Assembly: GCF_003938605.1 (NCBI RefSeq)
Contig: NZ_RHWX01000002.1
Location: 62,001-126,000 of the forward strand
DNA from: Brevundimonas sp. 357
Lineage (GTDB): Bacteria > Pseudomonadota > Alphaproteobacteria > Caulobacterales > Caulobacteraceae
Length of the DNA: 64,000 bases
Reading direction: 5' to 3'
Under the pieces are notes generated by a model. The model worked only from the letters and a program-made list of their open reading frames with translations, ran no database searches and was not told the DNA's origin. Both the position numbers and the translations under genes were made by a program. Below are positions 62,835 through 64,000 of the stretch, piece by piece (position 1 is the first letter of the stretch; every line of letters starts with the position of its first letter).

Positions 62835-63320
62835 ATGCGTATCGGACTTTATCCGGGCACCTTCGATCCGGTCACCAACGGTCATCTCGATATCATCGGG
62901 CGGGCGGTCAAGCTGGTGGACCGGCTGGTCATCGGCGTCGCTCAGAACGACGACAAGGGCCCGCTGTTTTCGACCGCCGAGCGGGTCGAGATGCTCAAGG
63001 CCGAGGTGGCGCGCTTCAACGCCGACATTGAGGTGCGGCCCTTTTCCAGCCTGCTGATGCATTTCGCCGAGGAACTGGACGCCAGCGTCATCATACGCGG
63101 CCTGCGCGCCGTCGCCGATTTCGAGTATGAGTTCCAGATGACGGCGATGAATCAGCGCCTCAACAGCGACATAGAGACGGTGTTCCTGATGGCCGATCCG
63201 CGCCACCAGGCCATCGCCTCGCGGCTGGTGAAGGAAATCGCTCGGCTGGACGGCCGGATCGACAGCTTCGTCAGCCCCGCCGTTGCGGTGCAGGTGATGG
63301 ACAAGGTCAAGAAGGGTTGA
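62835..63320 (+). CDS. coaD: Phosphopantetheine adenylyltransferase
   Basis: 161-aa cytidylyltransferase-fold enzyme that adds AMP to 4'-phosphopantetheine, giving dephospho-CoA. MRIGLYPGTFDPVTNGHLDIIGRA contains the (T/H)xGH motif; VIIRGLRAVADFEYEFQMTAMNQRL and FLMADPRHQAIASRLVKEIARLDG complete the site. The ATG at 62835 directly precedes the conserved motif. A secreted cyclophilin follows 8 nt later. Confidence 0.97.
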   Translation: MRIGLYPGTFDPVTNGHLDIIGRAVKLVDRLVIGVAQNDDKGPLFSTAERVEMLKAEVARFNADIEVRPFSSLLMHFAEELDASVIIRGLRAVADFEYEFQMTAMNQRLNSDIETVFLMADPRHQAIASRLVKEIARLDGRIDSFVSPAVAVQVMDKVKKG

Positions 63321-63328
63321 GGTCGGGT

Positions 63329-64000
63329 TTGAATATCAAGTCTGTGATGGCGCTGGCGGCGACCGCTGCCCTGTTGGCCGGCGGTGCGGCCGCTCAATCG
63401 AACGACTGGCGTACCGTGGCGCCTGAGAATTTGTGGGTGATCGACACGGCCAAGGGGCGTGTGCTGGTGGAGTTGGAGCCGCGCGCGGCGCCGAACCACA
63501 TCGAGCGTATCCGCACCCTGACCAATCAGGGCTTCTATGACGGACTGAAATTCCACCGCGTCATTCCCGACTTCATGGCCCAGACCGGCGACCCCCAGGG
63601 CACCGGCGCGGGCGGCAGCGAACTGCCTGACTTGAAGGGCGAGTTCACCTTCCGGCGCGGCCGCGACAGCGGCTTCGCTCCGGTCGAGAACAGCGGACCG
63701 GGCCTGCGCGGGATCATGGGCTCCATTCCGGTGGTGACGCAGCCCGACGCCCAGATGTTCGTCACGGCGGACTTCAAGACATCGGCCCAAGGGTTGTTCT
63801 GCCCTGGCGTTGCGGGCATGGCGCGCGCCGGCTCGCCTGACAGCGCCAACAGCCAGTTCTTCCTGATGATGGGCCAGAACGACAATCTGAACGGCGGCTA
63901 CACGGTCTTCGGCCGGGTGGTGCAGGGGATGGACGTGGTGCGCGCGCTCAAGGCTGGCAACGAAGCGCAGGACGGCGCCGTAGGGCCGGACGCCGATGTC
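63329..64000 (+). CDS. Exported peptidylprolyl isomerase, cyclophilin type (3' end cut)
   Basis: At least 224 residues, open to the window end. A TTG start with GAGG upstream gives a signal peptide (MNIKSVMALAATAALLAGGAAAQ). The cyclophilin core follows: DTAKGRVLVELEPRAAPNHIERIRTLTNQGFYDGLKFHRVIPDFMAQTGDPQGTG, then ARAGSPDSANSQFFLMMG and YTVFGRVVQGMDVV. It should catalyse proline isomerisation of periplasmic proteins. A central insert (about 105-150) is longer than in the smallest cyclophilins. The true end lies outside the window. Confidence 0.9.
   Translation, partial: MNIKSVMALAATAALLAGGAAAQSNDWRTVAPENLWVIDTAKGRVLVELEPRAAPNHIERIRTLTNQGFYDGLKFHRVIPDFMAQTGDPQGTGAGGSELPDLKGEFTFRRGRDSGFAPVENSGPGLRGIMGSIPVVTQPDAQMFVTADFKTSAQGLFCPGVAGMARAGSPDSANSQFFLMMGQNDNLNGGYTVFGRVVQGMDVVRALKAGNEAQDGAVGPDADV

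Overview
The window is a high-GC alphaproteobacterial chromosome segment that looks like Brevundimonas or a close Caulobacterales relative. The clues are: Caulobacter-style short flagellins next to a FlaEY-like protein, a sigma54 flagellin promoter, alphaproteobacterial SOS boxes (GAAC-N7-GAAC), a GyrA with Ala and Met at the two main quinolone-determining positions, several TonB receptors, M28 and M19 exported peptidases, and frequent TTG/GTG starts. I assign the genus from family knowledge and did not test it by alignment. I found no rRNA, tRNA, CRISPR array or insertion sequence, and no gap between genes longer than about 250 bp.

Layout. 1-6.2 kb: the 5' part of a zinc-type TonB receptor behind a Zur-like operator, an MliC-DUF4232 lipoprotein, the threonine-degrading pair kbl-tdh, rlmJ, and small enzymes. 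6.3-12.4 kb: a hybrid histidine kinase with an exported sensor region, hemF behind an FNR/FixK-like box, an M19 dipeptidase, a DUF2726 protein and trmL. 12.5-15.4 kb: the cytochrome bc1 operon petABC, closed by a strong terminator. 15.4-22 kb: two M28 peptidases in tandem, a small lipoprotein, metY with a structured leader, and ychF. 21.9-26.3 kb: a minus-strand set (DUF2946, TonB receptor, PepSY-TM protein, PCu(A)C chaperone) that reads as a copper-uptake operon. 26.4-33.1 kb: two DUF4139 proteins, rplY-pth, a lipoprotein, prs. 33.2-45.4 kb: bamD-recN, xth, a three-repeat cysteine protein, and a tightly packed plus-strand run (MBL hydrolase, enoyl-CoA hydratase, GNAT, DUF1285, Nudix, CCA transferase).

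45.6-48.6 kb is an isolated phage-derived cassette: a DUF2793 glycine-rich fibre-like protein, two small proteins (one a possible holin), an M15 endolysin, and an overlapping Rz/Rz1-like spanin pair. No head, tail-tube, packaging or integrase genes lie beside it. It runs straight into a flagellin locus (48.7-56.1 kb): flagellin, flagellin, FlaG-like, a third flagellin, a FlaEY-like protein and two exported unknowns. The first two flagellins share an almost identical 66-nt leader, but only the first has a visible sigma54 promoter. 56.1-64 kb: SOS-boxed ssb, an exported deoxyribosyltransferase-like protein, an EamA transporter, sodC, gyrA, an intergenic inverted-repeat element, an aminotransferase class IV gene, coaD, and a cyclophilin that runs off the window end.

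The most notable points are the orphan fibre-plus-lysis cassette, the duplicated flagellin leader, the Zur/FNR/SOS operator candidates, the loss of all four structural zinc cysteines in Tdh, and the natural GyrA substitutions.
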